Position numbers and translations under genes: made by a program. DNA of 64,000 nucleotides from Candidatus Izemoplasma sp. GTDB lineage: Bacteria; Bacillota_I; Bacilli_A; Izemoplasmatales; Izemoplasmataceae. The notes beneath the pieces are model-generated. The model made no database searches and was not told where the DNA came from. It saw only the letters and a list, made by a program, of their open reading frames with translations. Where the stretch lies: contig JAOZRX010000002.1 in NCBI GenBank assembly GCA_029939945.1, positions 1 through 64,000 on the forward strand. The letters are read 5' to 3'. Below, piece after piece: positions 50,349-60,181 of this stretch (positions are counted from its first letter, which is position 1; each line of letters begins with the position of its first letter).

Positions 50349-52859
50349 ATGATTACTTTGACAGAGATAACTATAATTCCGTTAATTTCATTAGTTCTTT
50401 ATACCTTTATTCTGGTTATTATCTTAACTTCGAATAAGACAAAATTATCTAATGCCTTTAGTTTCTATATAATCGCAATGATTATATGGTCTTTAGGCTC
50501 GTTTTTAATGAAAACTGATATGCCACCTAGTTCACTTTTTTGGGATAAATTCTTATTAATCGGATTTGTTAGTGTACCGGTATTATTACTTCGTTTTAGT
50601 TATGTTTTTTCAGAGTATTACGAAGGAAAAAAGGTTTTACTTATTGGATACTTTTTGGCTGTAGGACTAATGGTGTTATCAATATTAGGCTATGTTATTA
50701 AATCAGCCTCATATAGCGATGGAGTATTTACATATGAAATCGGATTTGGAGCATATATTGTTGCTGTTGTAGGACTTGTATATTCTGCATTAGCACTTGG
50801 TAATATGGTTGTAAGAGTAAAAAGAAATGAAGTCAATCTTAAGAAGGTTAGATTAGTTATCATTGGATTAGCTCTTGTAATAATTGGTGCAGCGTTAAAC
50901 CTAAATACTAAATTAGGAGAATATGGTATTGATATATTATTTAATGCAACTAATGCAGTATTAATAACTTATGCAATATATCGAAATAAGTTTTTAGAGA
51001 TTAACTTAGTTGTTAAAAAAGGATTATCGTTTTCTTTTTATAACATAATTTTATTTGGTGTTTATGCATCATTAATTATCTTTTCCTATAATACTTTGAA
51101 ATCATGGGGAGTAACTGATGTATATATGTCAATTTTATTTATGTCACCAGTCTTTTTAATTCTTGAACCAATAAGAAGAATACTTCAAAAATGGAATGAT
51201 CATATCTTTTTCCATGCAACAACAGATAGACAAATTATATTGATGGAATTCAGCAATTTGATTTCTTCAGCAATAAGTCTGGATTTAATAACAGATTCAT
51301 TAATAAAAGCAATAACTACAGGGATTGACTCGAGAGAAGTAAGTATAATGTTAAAAAATTCTAATAAGTATATTTTGAGTAACACTACAATTGTTGGTGC
51401 TAATTATAAGAAACTCTTCATTAAATATTCTCATCCAATTGTGTCATGGTTTAAAAAAGGGAATAATTTATTATTAAGTTCACAAATAAATAATCATGTT
51501 ACTTTTAAAGGGTTATGGGATATTGAAAAAGAAGCAATTAAAGCGTTAAATACTGAAATTATAGCACCTATCAGATATTTAGATGATTTAATTGGTATGG
51601 TAATAATATCTGGTAGAAATGATGAAACGCCATATAATGAAGACGAAACAGACTTCTTACAAACAATTATTAATAATGCAGCAGCAATTATTGAAAACGC
51701 TAAAACAATTGAAAATATTAAGAAACAATCAATTACCGATGAACTAACAAAATTATATAATCACCGTTATTTTCATGATACAGTAGGTAAATGGATTTCT
51801 AATCGAAAATATGAAATATTTAGTGTTGCTATGATTGATATTGATCAATTCAAAATATATAATGATCTTTATGGTCATATGGCAGGAGATAGAGCCTTAA
51901 AAAGAATTGCTGAACTATTGAGTAATAATACATATAAAGATGATTTGCTTGTTAGATATGGTGGAGAGGAATTTGTTATCTTCATGCCGAATCTTGAGAG
52001 TAGAGATGCATTAAAAGCAATTGAGAGAATAAGAAGAGCAGTTGAGGATGAATTTTTACTATCAAATGAAATTAAAGAGTTCTTAACAGTTACAATTGGG
52101 GCTTCATCTTATCCTCAAGATGGTACTAGTTTAGAAGAAATAATCGTTAAATCAGAAGAAGCGATGTTTTACGGCAAGCAAAGTGGTAGGAATAAAGCGG
52201 TATTATTTAAGCCTGATGCGTCATCTAAGGAAATAAACGATAAAGTTCAAGAACAAATTAAAAACGCTCACCTGTCAAGCATTTATGCTCTTGCAGCTAC
52301 AATTGATGCGAAGGATCATTATACTTATGGACATTCTAATAATGTAGCTGAACTTTCAGCTGCGTTAGCTGAAGCTGCAGATTTTTCAGCTGAAGAAATT
52401 GAAATAGTTAGAAGTGCTGGTCTTCTTCACGATATTGGAAAAGTTGGAATACCAGAAAGTATTTTATCTAAACCAGGATACCTTACAGATAAAGAGATGG
52501 AGATTATGCAATCTCATGTAGTTCAATCAATTAGTATAATTAAACATATTCCTAATTTACTCGATACAGTACCTGTAATTATTAGTCATCATGAAAGATA
52601 TGATGGACAAGGGTATCCTAGAGGAATTAAAGGAAAAAATATACCGATATTAGGAAGAGTAATTTGTATTGCTGATGCATTTGATGCAATGACTACTGAT
52701 CGTCCTTATCGAAGAGGATTATCATTAGAACAAGCAGAGTATGAGCTTATAAAAAATGCAGGAAAACAATTTGATCCTAAATTAGTTACTCTATTTTTAG
52801 AATTAATTAAGAAAAATGGATTAGAGAAGCTAAGCTTAGAAAATAGAACAACAGTTTAA
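50349..52859 (+). CDS. Membrane GGDEF and HD-GYP protein (cyclic-di-GMP turnover)
   Basis: An 836-residue multidomain sensor. Residues 1 to about 275 form a 7TM-type histidine-kinase-like sensor region with additional helices. A GAF-like domain covers about 295-455. The GGDEF domain (about 460-620) has TDELTKLYNHRYF and an intact GGEEF active site at about 538-542, with no RxxD inhibitory site just upstream. The HD-GYP domain (about 640-825) has LLHDIGKVGIP, SHHERYDGQGYPRG and IADAFDAMTTDRPYR, so the metal and GYP residues are intact. It can therefore in principle both make and break cyclic-di-GMP. It starts 13 bases after the GH3 stop, in the same operon. Confidence 0.9.
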   Translation: MITLTEITIIPLISLVLYTFILVIILTSNKTKLSNAFSFYIIAMIIWSLGSFLMKTDMPPSSLFWDKFLLIGFVSVPVLLLRFSYVFSEYYEGKKVLLIGYFLAVGLMVLSILGYVIKSASYSDGVFTYEIGFGAYIVAVVGLVYSALALGNMVVRVKRNEVNLKKVRLVIIGLALVIIGAALNLNTKLGEYGIDILFNATNAVLITYAIYRNKFLEINLVVKKGLSFSFYNIILFGVYASLIIFSYNTLKSWGVTDVYMSILFMSPVFLILEPIRRILQKWNDHIFFHATTDRQIILMEFSNLISSAISLDLITDSLIKAITTGIDSREVSIMLKNSNKYILSNTTIVGANYKKLFIKYSHPIVSWFKKGNNLLLSSQINNHVTFKGLWDIEKEAIKALNTEIIAPIRYLDDLIGMVIISGRNDETPYNEDETDFLQTIINNAAAIIENAKTIENIKKQSITDELTKLYNHRYFHDTVGKWISNRKYEIFSVAMIDIDQFKIYNDLYGHMAGDRALKRIAELLSNNTYKDDLLVRYGGEEFVIFMPNLESRDALKAIERIRRAVEDEFLLSNEIKEFLTVTIGASSYPQDGTSLEEIIVKSEEAMFYGKQSGRNKAVLFKPDASSKEINDKVQEQIKNAHLSSIYALAATIDAKDHYTYGHSNNVAELSAALAEAADFSAEEIEIVRSAGLLHDIGKVGIPESILSKPGYLTDKEMEIMQSHVVQSISIIKHIPNLLDTVPVIISHHERYDGQGYPRGIKGKNIPILGRVICIADAFDAMTTDRPYRRGLSLEQAEYELIKNAGKQFDPKLVTLFLELIKKNGLEKLSLENRTTV

Positions 52860-52863
52860 AAGT

Positions 52864-52897
52864 AAAGAGTGAACTCATAAATTTGAGTCACTCTTTT
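52864..52897 (+). terminator. Terminator of the GH3 operon
   Basis: AAAGAGTGA (52864-52872) pairs with TCACTCTTT (52888-52896), with inner arms ACTCA/TGAGT continuing the stem after a small bulge. A short T run closes it. Confidence 0.78.
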
Positions 52898-52964
52898 ATA
52901 TATTTTCGATAATTTAAAAAGAAAAACAAATGTCTCAGAAGTATTATTGTTTTGAGGTGATAAA

Positions 52965-54815
52965 ATGAAAAAGAAAGTATTTTTAGCAATATTGGTAGTA
53001 ATGCTATCGAATTTACTTGAAGTAAGAGCCACAGAAAATTCTGCATTTCTTCCGGGCGGGAAGAATTATTTAGAAGAAGCAAATATGATATTTGGAGATA
53101 ATATGTTTAATTCAGATGATGATATTTTAGTTAAACCAAGCACAGAGTATACTTTTAGTATGCCAGGAGAAGGATTAGTGGGAGAAGATATTTATATTGA
53201 GTTAATTGGTAATACTACTTATATCGCAGGAGAACCAGTTGATGTTCCTGCTTGCTCTTTTGAAGGAGATTATATAGTTTGTACATTTACATCTACAAGT
53301 GATGAAACTAGTATTCAATTACTTGTTGCTGGTAATATGATGAATATGTATTATGACTATTATCAGTTTAATGATTTTCAGTTAGAAGAAGGAGCAATTA
53401 GAACGAGTTATGAAGAATATATTGCTCCAGAAGGTGATACAACAGACCCTGAATTTTCTGGATCTGGGGCATATATTAAAAGTTATCAAACTAATGAGTT
53501 AATAACAACTATTATAAACAATCATATCTATGCTATTGATGATATAGATGGTGACATAAGTAATAGTATTATAATAGTTAGTGATGATTATACATCTAAC
53601 GAACAAATTGTTGGTGAATATGATGTTACATTAAGTGTTACAGATGCTAGTAACAATACAGCTTTATTTACTTTAACAGTCATGGTAAAAGATGAAATAG
53701 ATCCAGTTATTACAGGTCCTTCAGGGATTAATGTTAGTGTAGATAGTGTTACAGATATTGAAACACAAATTGAAAACTATTTCATTATTACTGATGGTTA
53801 TGATGACGATCCAACATTCAATGTAACAACTGATGATTATTCTTTAAATAGTAATGTACTTGGTCAATATAGTGTTACATTTATGGCAGTAGATGATTCG
53901 TTAAATAGCGTAAATAAAACATTTATAGTCTATGTTGAAGATTCTACTTCACCAGTAATGACTAGTGCAAATGTAATTGATTCTTATCTATCAAATCCAC
54001 TAAGTTATGATGATGTAATAGATCTTTTAGAATTTAGTGATAACTATGACGATTTAAGTTCAGTTATACCTACAGTTACAACAGATGGTTTTAGTGGGAA
54101 CGAGAATACTCCTGGAACATATTCATTGAGTTTTGATGTTGAAGATAATTCAGAAAATAGTATTTCTGAGACAATAACAATAAATGTAGTTGATGATGTT
54201 GAACCTGTGATAAGTGGAATAAGTAGTTATACTGGATCGTATTCAGAACAATTAACAGTAGAAGATTTCTTAGCAATGCTTAGTGTGAGTGATAATGTTG
54301 ATGATGTATTATTATCTGATATCTATATAGTGAGCGATGACTATTCCTTAAGAGTTAATAGTGTTGGAAACTATGTAGTTGTCTTTGGAGTTGTTGATAC
54401 AAATAATAATGAAACGACACATCAAATTGAAATAAATCTATTTGATGATGTAGCTCCTGTAATATATGTCGATGACTTTATCATTACCGTAGATTTAAGT
54501 GTTACATTTACAGAGTCGGATGCATTAAAACTATTACTTAATTCGAAAGAATTAGAAGACAAAGAATATTTAGTTACTAAGTTAGTTGATGAATATACAG
54601 GAAATGAACAAATACCAGGATCATATATTTATAAATTATTATTTACAGATGAAGATGGAGCAGAATATGAAAAAGAATTTATCGTAAAAGTTGCTGCTGC
54701 TAACTCATATGATATAGAAGATTCATTACTACCAAGAAATATTATTGTTTATTCTTCAATTGGAGTCTTTTCTATATATATAGTAGTAAAAAAGAAGAAA
54801 AAAGTTATTGAATAA
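52965..54815 (+). CDS. Secreted surface protein with Ig-like (DUF5011-type) repeats and C-terminal membrane anchor
   Basis: A 616-residue protein. Residues 1-22 are a signal peptide (MKKKVFLAILVVMLSNLLEV). Residues about 25-150 form an N-terminal domain that resembles a carbohydrate-binding beta-sandwich, with low certainty. From about 160 to 580 there are five Ig-like units of about 80 residues, with recurring phrases such as VGEYDVTLSVTDASNN, LGQYSVTFMAVDDSLN, PGTYSLSFDVEDNSEN and VKDEIDPVI. This is the DUF5011/HYR-like pattern of bacterial surface proteins. The end is a single transmembrane helix (NIIVYSSIGVFSIYIVV) and KKKKK, which anchors it in the membrane. It probably extends from the cell surface for adhesion or binding. 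The start follows TTGAGGTGATAAA. Confidence 0.85.
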   Translation: MKKKVFLAILVVMLSNLLEVRATENSAFLPGGKNYLEEANMIFGDNMFNSDDDILVKPSTEYTFSMPGEGLVGEDIYIELIGNTTYIAGEPVDVPACSFEGDYIVCTFTSTSDETSIQLLVAGNMMNMYYDYYQFNDFQLEEGAIRTSYEEYIAPEGDTTDPEFSGSGAYIKSYQTNELITTIINNHIYAIDDIDGDISNSIIIVSDDYTSNEQIVGEYDVTLSVTDASNNTALFTLTVMVKDEIDPVITGPSGINVSVDSVTDIETQIENYFIITDGYDDDPTFNVTTDDYSLNSNVLGQYSVTFMAVDDSLNSVNKTFIVYVEDSTSPVMTSANVIDSYLSNPLSYDDVIDLLEFSDNYDDLSSVIPTVTTDGFSGNENTPGTYSLSFDVEDNSENSISETITINVVDDVEPVISGISSYTGSYSEQLTVEDFLAMLSVSDNVDDVLLSDIYIVSDDYSLRVNSVGNYVVVFGVVDTNNNETTHQIEINLFDDVAPVIYVDDFIITVDLSVTFTESDALKLLLNSKELEDKEYLVTKLVDEYTGNEQIPGSYIYKLLFTDEDGAEYEKEFIVKVAAANSYDIEDSLLPRNIIVYSSIGVFSIYIVVKKKKKVIE

Positions 54816-54908
54816 ATTACATCACCAATATAATTGCATTTCAAGTGATATTAAAATTGAATTGTATTATCATGATAAAGGGTAATTTATTAGAAAAAAG
54901 GTGATAGT

Positions 54909-56108
54909 ATGAAACATATAAAATTAAAAGAAAATATATATTGGATTGGGTCAATTGACCACGAATTAAGAGAATTTGATGTTGTCTTAAATGCAAAATA
55001 CGGAACTACTTATAACTCTTACTTAGTATTTGGTAGTGAGAAGACAGCAATTATTGATACAGTAAAAAGAACTAAAATTGATGATTATCTTGAGAAACTA
55101 ACTGAGTTAGTTGATATTAAAGATGTTGATTATTTAATAGTTAATCATGCTGAACCGGATCATTCAGGAAGTATTTCAAGATTATTAGAGGTTAATCCAA
55201 ATTTAATAATTGTCGGTTCAAATAGAGCAATTCATAACGTGAAAGACGTAACGAATATGGAATTTACTAGTATTAGTGCAAAAGATGGAAGTACACTTAG
55301 CTTAGGAGATAAAAACTTCACTTTCTATAATGCAATAATGCTTCATTGGCCAGATACGATATATAGTTATCTTGAAGAAGATAAAATGTTATTTACTTGT
55401 GACTCTTTTGGAGCACATTATGCTTTAGATATTCCTTTGCAAAGTAAAATAGAAAATGAAGAAGAATATATGGAAGCATTTAACTATTATTTTGATAAGA
55501 TTTTTTCACCATTTAAAACATTTTATTTGAATGCGATTGCTAAAATTGAACATTTAGAGATTGAGATGGTATGTGGTGGACATGGTCCTATTTTAGATGA
55601 AGATCCATGGAAGGTAATTAATTATACAAAAGAACTCGCTCAAAAAACTCATAAAAATGAAAAACCACTTATTGTAATTCCTTATGTAACTAGTTATGGA
55701 GCGACTGAACTACTTGCAAAAGAGATCCAAGAAGAATTGTCACATGAAGATTTTATTATCGAGATATATAATATGACTTACTCAAAGATGGAAGAAGTAT
55801 TAGAAAGATTAAAAATAGCTGATGGTATTTTGTTTGGTAGTCCAACAATATTGGGAGATGCATTATTACCAATATGGGATTTACTAATTAGATTAAATCC
55901 ATTTGAACATGGAATTAAAAAGGGTAGTGTTTTTGGAAGTTATGGTTGGAGTGGTGAAGGAATAGCACATGTTGATGCTAGACTTAAGCAATTAAAAATG
56001 AAAACTATTCCACCATTAAAAATAAAATTTATGCCTAGTGAAGAAGAACTAAATGAGTTAACTGATTATGTCCATAACTTCATTAGATTAATACTTAAAA
56101 AAAGCTGA
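54909..56108 (+). CDS. A-type flavodiiron protein
   Basis: A 399-residue protein that reduces O2 to water or NO to N2O in anaerobes. The N-terminal metallo-beta-lactamase domain has the diiron motif NHAEPDHSG, plus CDSFGAHY and CGGHGPIL. The C-terminal flavodoxin domain (about 250-395) starts with IPYVTSYGATELLAKEI for FMN binding. No rubredoxin domain is fused. The gene is alone, with its own GAAAAAAGGTGATAGT ribosome site and a terminator. It fits an oxygen-sensitive fermenter that meets occasional oxygen. Confidence 0.92.
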   Translation: MKHIKLKENIYWIGSIDHELREFDVVLNAKYGTTYNSYLVFGSEKTAIIDTVKRTKIDDYLEKLTELVDIKDVDYLIVNHAEPDHSGSISRLLEVNPNLIIVGSNRAIHNVKDVTNMEFTSISAKDGSTLSLGDKNFTFYNAIMLHWPDTIYSYLEEDKMLFTCDSFGAHYALDIPLQSKIENEEEYMEAFNYYFDKIFSPFKTFYLNAIAKIEHLEIEMVCGGHGPILDEDPWKVINYTKELAQKTHKNEKPLIVIPYVTSYGATELLAKEIQEELSHEDFIIEIYNMTYSKMEEVLERLKIADGILFGSPTILGDALLPIWDLLIRLNPFEHGIKKGSVFGSYGWSGEGIAHVDARLKQLKMKTIPPLKIKFMPSEEELNELTDYVHNFIRLILKKS

Positions 56109-56124
56109 AATCTCAGCTTTTTTT
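56097..56124 (+). terminator. Terminator of the flavodiiron gene
   Basis: AAAAAAAGCTGA (56097-56108) pairs perfectly with TCAGCTTTTTTT (56113-56124). The left arm includes the stop codon. The next promoter's -35 box begins two bases later. Confidence 0.92.
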
Positions 56125-56125
56125 G

Positions 56126-56171
56126 TTGACTAAAATTCAATAAAAATATATAATGATTAGGTGAGACCTAA
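56126..56171 (+). promoter_or_regulatory. MarR-operon promoter with operator at the transcript start
   Basis: TTGACT (56126-56131), a 17-base spacer and TATAAT (56149-56154) form a strong promoter. Directly after it is TTAGGT-GAG-ACCTAA (56157-56171), a perfect 6-bp dyad covering the expected +1. It is the likely operator for the MarR protein encoded downstream. Confidence 0.8.
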
Positions 56172-56194
56172 CTAATTATATAGAGGTGAACTAG

Positions 56195-56620
56195 ATGGAA
56201 GAAGAAAATATTAGAATATCCTTAAACAAATTTCTAAAAATGTACTTTGATTCTTGTAAAGAAGTATACAATGAGATCAATTTTAGCAGGATTACTGGTA
56301 AACAATTTAAGTATTTAAAAGAGATTCATTCAAAAGGAGAAGCAACGCTAACCGAACTTGCTACAACGTTTAATGTGTCTAAACCTACTATGAATGAATT
56401 CATAAATAAGTTTTTGGAATCTAAAATTGTAAAGAAGAGAAAATGTGTTGAAGATAAAAGAGTTAGTTACATATCTTTGACCGATATTGGAGTAACTTTG
56501 GCAACTACAAATATATTAGAAAGTAAAAGAGCGACTGAGAAGATTATGAACAAACTAAATGAAGAAGAATCAAAAGCACTAATGCAGTTATTTAATAAAT
56601 TTGGAGTTGATGAACAATGA
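56195..56620 (+). CDS. MarR-family transcriptional regulator
   Basis: A 141-residue winged-helix protein. The recognition region is ATLTELATTFNVSKPTMNEF and the wing is KRKCVEDKRVSYISLTDIG. A Cys in the wing (KKRKCVEDK) could make it redox- or drug-responsive, which is speculation. The gene starts the operon and overlaps the first ABC gene by four bases (ATGA). It most likely represses its own promoter through the dyad at 56157-56171, with release by an exporter substrate. Confidence 0.9.
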   Translation: MEEENIRISLNKFLKMYFDSCKEVYNEINFSRITGKQFKYLKEIHSKGEATLTELATTFNVSKPTMNEFINKFLESKIVKKRKCVEDKRVSYISLTDIGVTLATTNILESKRATEKIMNKLNEEESKALMQLFNKFGVDEQ

Positions 56621-58380
56621 TATTTGGGAAGACAGTTAATAAGTATTACTTAAAATATTTTCACTTATTTCTTATGGGATTTATTGCTTTAATCTTTGTG
56701 GATTATTTTCAACTAGAAATTCCAGAATTAACTGGTAATTTTATAGACGGATTAGTAAATGGAGAACTAGATAAAGCAGGTATTTGGGACTTTGTTGAAA
56801 TAATTGCTGGGTATGTAGCAATTATATTAGTTGGTCGATTTGCTTGGAGATTATTCATTTTTGGTGCATCTAGAAGAGTAGATTATGGACTAAGAAATGA
56901 AATGTTTTTACATGCTGAAAAATTATCAAATAGTTTTTATGCGAAAAATAAAATTGGTGGGTTAATGGCTTATTTTACAAATGATTTAGAAGCTGTTAGA
57001 AGAGCAGTAGGTCCGGGAATGATAATGTTTGTAGATGCAGTATTCCTTGGTGGACTTGCCTTTTACCATATGTTTAATCTAGATGTTAGATTAACACTAT
57101 ATTCTGGTATACCTTTGATTTTTATTGCTCTATTAGGAGCTTATATAGGAAATAAAATGCGAAAGAAATTTAAAGAAGCTCAAAAAGCTTTTGAAGATTT
57201 AAGTGATTTCACAAATGAAAATTTATCTGGAATTAGCGTTGTTAAAGCTTTCGTTAGAGAAAAAACAGAAATTAATGAATTTTTAAAAGTCAATAAAATT
57301 GCAAAAACTAAAAATGTTGAATACGTTAAAATGCAAACAATATTACAAGTAATAATTAGAATGATTATAAGTATTATTTTCTTAGTAATATTATCATATG
57401 GTGGATATTTAGTTAAATCTACTGCTGGAACAGCAAACGAATTCAGCATTGGTAACTTAACAGAGTTCTTGATGCTTTTTAGTGCTCTAATATGGCCAAT
57501 GATGGCGTTAGCAATGATTATAAATGTTAGAAGTAGAGGTAAAGCCTCTCTTGAAAGAATAGAACATATACTTAATGAAGAAATTGATGTATTTGATGAT
57601 GATGTTGTTGATGTAGATGAAATTGAAGGGAATATTAAATTTGATAATTTATCATTTAAATATCCTGATGGAACTGAAAATGCACTTCATAATATTAGTT
57701 TCGAAATAAAGGCAGGAGAAACTATTGGAATATTAGGAAGAACAGGTAGTGGTAAAACTAGTATAGTTGATCTGTTGTTGAGAATATACAATGTTGAAAA
57801 GAATCAATTATTTATTGATGGAATAGACATTATGAATTTACCACTTAAAACAGTAAGAGAAAACATTGGTTATGTTCCTCAAGATGGCTTCTTGTTTTCA
57901 GATTCAATTGAAAACAATATATCTTTAGGTCTTCAAAAGAGAGTTGATGTATTTCAAAAAATACAAGCAGCAGCAAAACTAAGCGATGTGCATGATAATA
58001 TAATTGATTTTGAAGAAGGATATGAAACAGTTATTGGAGAAAGAGGAGTAACCTTAAGTGGAGGCCAAAGACAGCGAGTTAGTATTGCTAGAGCTCTTAT
58101 AAAAGATCCGTCAATACTAATAATGGATGATAGTATTTCAGCTGTTGACACAAAAACTGAAGAAACAATACTAAATAATTTAAGAGCTGTTAGAAATGGG
58201 AAAACAACTTTAATTATTGCTCATAGAATAAGTACGATTAAAGATGCAGATAAAATTATTATTGTCAACGAAGGAAAAGTGATTGATACAGGAACACATC
58301 AGGAATTAATGAACAGATGCAACTTCTATAAAGACATGGTGGAACGTCAAAGACTCGAAGAAGAAGTGGAGGTGGCATAA
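56617..58380 (+). CDS. Heterodimeric ABC exporter, subunit with degenerate Walker B site
   Basis: A 587-residue half-transporter: six transmembrane helices (about 15-310) and an ATPase domain (about 340-580). Walker A is GRTGSGKTS, the signature is LSGGQRQR and Walker B is ILIMDDSISAVD. The residue after the Walker B Asp is Asp in place of the catalytic Glu, which marks the degenerate-site subunit of exporters such as TM287/288, BmrCD and LmrCD. The partner follows with a one-base overlap (TAATG). A multidrug or lipid substrate is likely under MarR control. Confidence 0.9.
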   Translation: MIFGKTVNKYYLKYFHLFLMGFIALIFVDYFQLEIPELTGNFIDGLVNGELDKAGIWDFVEIIAGYVAIILVGRFAWRLFIFGASRRVDYGLRNEMFLHAEKLSNSFYAKNKIGGLMAYFTNDLEAVRRAVGPGMIMFVDAVFLGGLAFYHMFNLDVRLTLYSGIPLIFIALLGAYIGNKMRKKFKEAQKAFEDLSDFTNENLSGISVVKAFVREKTEINEFLKVNKIAKTKNVEYVKMQTILQVIIRMIISIIFLVILSYGGYLVKSTAGTANEFSIGNLTEFLMLFSALIWPMMALAMIINVRSRGKASLERIEHILNEEIDVFDDDVVDVDEIEGNIKFDNLSFKYPDGTENALHNISFEIKAGETIGILGRTGSGKTSIVDLLLRIYNVEKNQLFIDGIDIMNLPLKTVRENIGYVPQDGFLFSDSIENNISLGLQKRVDVFQKIQAAAKLSDVHDNIIDFEEGYETVIGERGVTLSGGQRQRVSIARALIKDPSILIMDDSISAVDTKTEETILNNLRAVRNGKTTLIIAHRISTIKDADKIIIVNEGKVIDTGTHQELMNRCNFYKDMVERQRLEEEVEVA

Positions 58381-60155
58381 TGAAGAATATTGATGAAGAA
58401 AAAAGACAATATACGATGAAAGATGGAGACATAATTAAACGATTACTTGCTTATGCTAAACCATATATTCTTCAATTTATAATAATTTCAATATTAATGA
58501 CAGTCAGTGTTGTATTAGGGTTACTTGGACCTTATTTAATTGGGCGAAGCATGGATATTATTAATCAATCCGATATTGACCTACACGACTTAAATTTAAC
58601 ACTTAGTTTCTTTGGATTATCTATTGTACTTAGCAGTGTGTTTAATTATGCACAAACAATTATGCTTCAAAGAACTGGTCAAAGTATTATTTACAATATT
58701 AGAGAAGAAATTTTTACTCATCTTGAGTATCATGATATTAATTATTTACATAATACTCCAATTGGTGCTCTAGTAACAAGAGTAACAAACGATACTAATA
58801 CATTAAATGAGATGTATACTAGCGTAATTGTAAGTGTATTCAAGAATATCTTGATGATATTCGGAATTATCATAGCAATGTTTTTATTGAATGTTCAATT
58901 AACATTATTTGTATTAACAGTGATACCGTTTATTATTTTATTTTCCTTTATTTTTAGAAGGTTCTCAAGAAAAGCATACCGTCAAGTAAGGGCTAACCTT
59001 TCAAAAGTGAATGCTTTCTTAGCAGAACATTTATCTGGAATGAAAATAATTCAAATATTTAATCAAGAAGATTTGAAATTTAAAGAATTCGATCGAAGAA
59101 ATACTCGATTAAAGAAATCTTATTATAAGCAAATACTTATATTTGGGATATACCGTCCGACAATGTACTTCCTTTATATGGCAGCAACAGTTATTGTATA
59201 CTTTAATGGGGGATTAAGTGTGATTGAGGGAGTAATGACTATTGGTATATTAATTAGTTTCCAACATTATCTTGGTAGATTTTTCGAACCAATTCAGCAA
59301 CTTGCAGAACAATTCAATATTTTACAATCAGCTTTTGCTTCAAGTGAAAGAATATTTGGGATTCTAGACAGTAATCCAGAAATAAATGATATTGAAGATG
59401 CTGTTGAATTTTCAGATATGAAGGGAGAAATAGAATTTAGAAATGTTTGGTTTGCATATATTGAAAACCAATGGATTCTAAAAGATGTTTCCTTTAAGGT
59501 TGCAGCTAAAGAAAGTGTTGCTTTCGTGGGAGCTACAGGAGCTGGAAAAACAACTATATTGGCCTTAATTACAAGAAATTACGATATTCAAAAGGGTCAA
59601 ATATTGATTGATGGAGTAGATATTAGAAATATCAAAAAACAGAGTTTAAGACAATATATCGGTCAAATGTTACAAGATGTATTTATGTTTAGTGGTACAA
59701 TTGAATCGAATATTAAACTTAGAAATGATGATATAAGTGACGAAAAGATGATCCAAGCTTGTAAGTATGTTAATGCAAATCATTTTATCGAAAAATTGGA
59801 GAATCAGTATAATGAAAGAGTAAGAGAAAGAGGAAATAACTTTTCAACTGGGCAAAGACAATTACTTTCTTTTGCAAGAACAATAGTTCATGACCCTAAA
59901 GTTATGATTTTAGATGAAGCTACTAGTAATATCGATACTGAAACTGAGCAATTAATCCAAGAATCCCTTACAAAAATGATGAGCATTGGTACGATGTTGA
60001 TTGTTGCACATCGTTTATCAACAATTCAACATGTTGATAAAATAATTGTATTAAGCAAAGGTGAAATTATTGAACAAGGATCTCATCAAGAATTACTGAA
60101 AAACAAAAAGCACTATTATAGTTTGTATCGATTACAATATCAAAATAAAGACTAA
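58380..60155 (+). CDS. Heterodimeric ABC exporter, catalytic subunit
   Basis: A 591-residue half-transporter with six transmembrane helices and a C-terminal ATPase. Walker A is GATGAGKTT and Walker B is VMILDEATSNID with the catalytic Glu. Its signature is the atypical FSTGQRQ. That is the exact complement of the partner, whose Walker B is defective but whose signature is canonical. The dimer therefore has one consensus and one degenerate ATP site. It is the third gene of the MarR operon; the next gene starts 26 bases later and may be co-transcribed. Confidence 0.9.
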   Translation: MKNIDEEKRQYTMKDGDIIKRLLAYAKPYILQFIIISILMTVSVVLGLLGPYLIGRSMDIINQSDIDLHDLNLTLSFFGLSIVLSSVFNYAQTIMLQRTGQSIIYNIREEIFTHLEYHDINYLHNTPIGALVTRVTNDTNTLNEMYTSVIVSVFKNILMIFGIIIAMFLLNVQLTLFVLTVIPFIILFSFIFRRFSRKAYRQVRANLSKVNAFLAEHLSGMKIIQIFNQEDLKFKEFDRRNTRLKKSYYKQILIFGIYRPTMYFLYMAATVIVYFNGGLSVIEGVMTIGILISFQHYLGRFFEPIQQLAEQFNILQSAFASSERIFGILDSNPEINDIEDAVEFSDMKGEIEFRNVWFAYIENQWILKDVSFKVAAKESVAFVGATGAGKTTILALITRNYDIQKGQILIDGVDIRNIKKQSLRQYIGQMLQDVFMFSGTIESNIKLRNDDISDEKMIQACKYVNANHFIEKLENQYNERVRERGNNFSTGQRQLLSFARTIVHDPKVMILDEATSNIDTETEQLIQESLTKMMSIGTMLIVAHRLSTIQHVDKIIVLSKGEIIEQGSHQELLKNKKHYYSLYRLQYQNKD

Positions 60156-60181
60156 ATTGTATAAACATCTGAGGTGATAAA

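Noticed and set aside
53025-53450. Defined carbohydrate-binding domain at the N-terminus of the Ig-like surface protein
   Set aside because: The general beta-sandwich look is not enough; no family residues could be identified, so it is only mentioned as weak.
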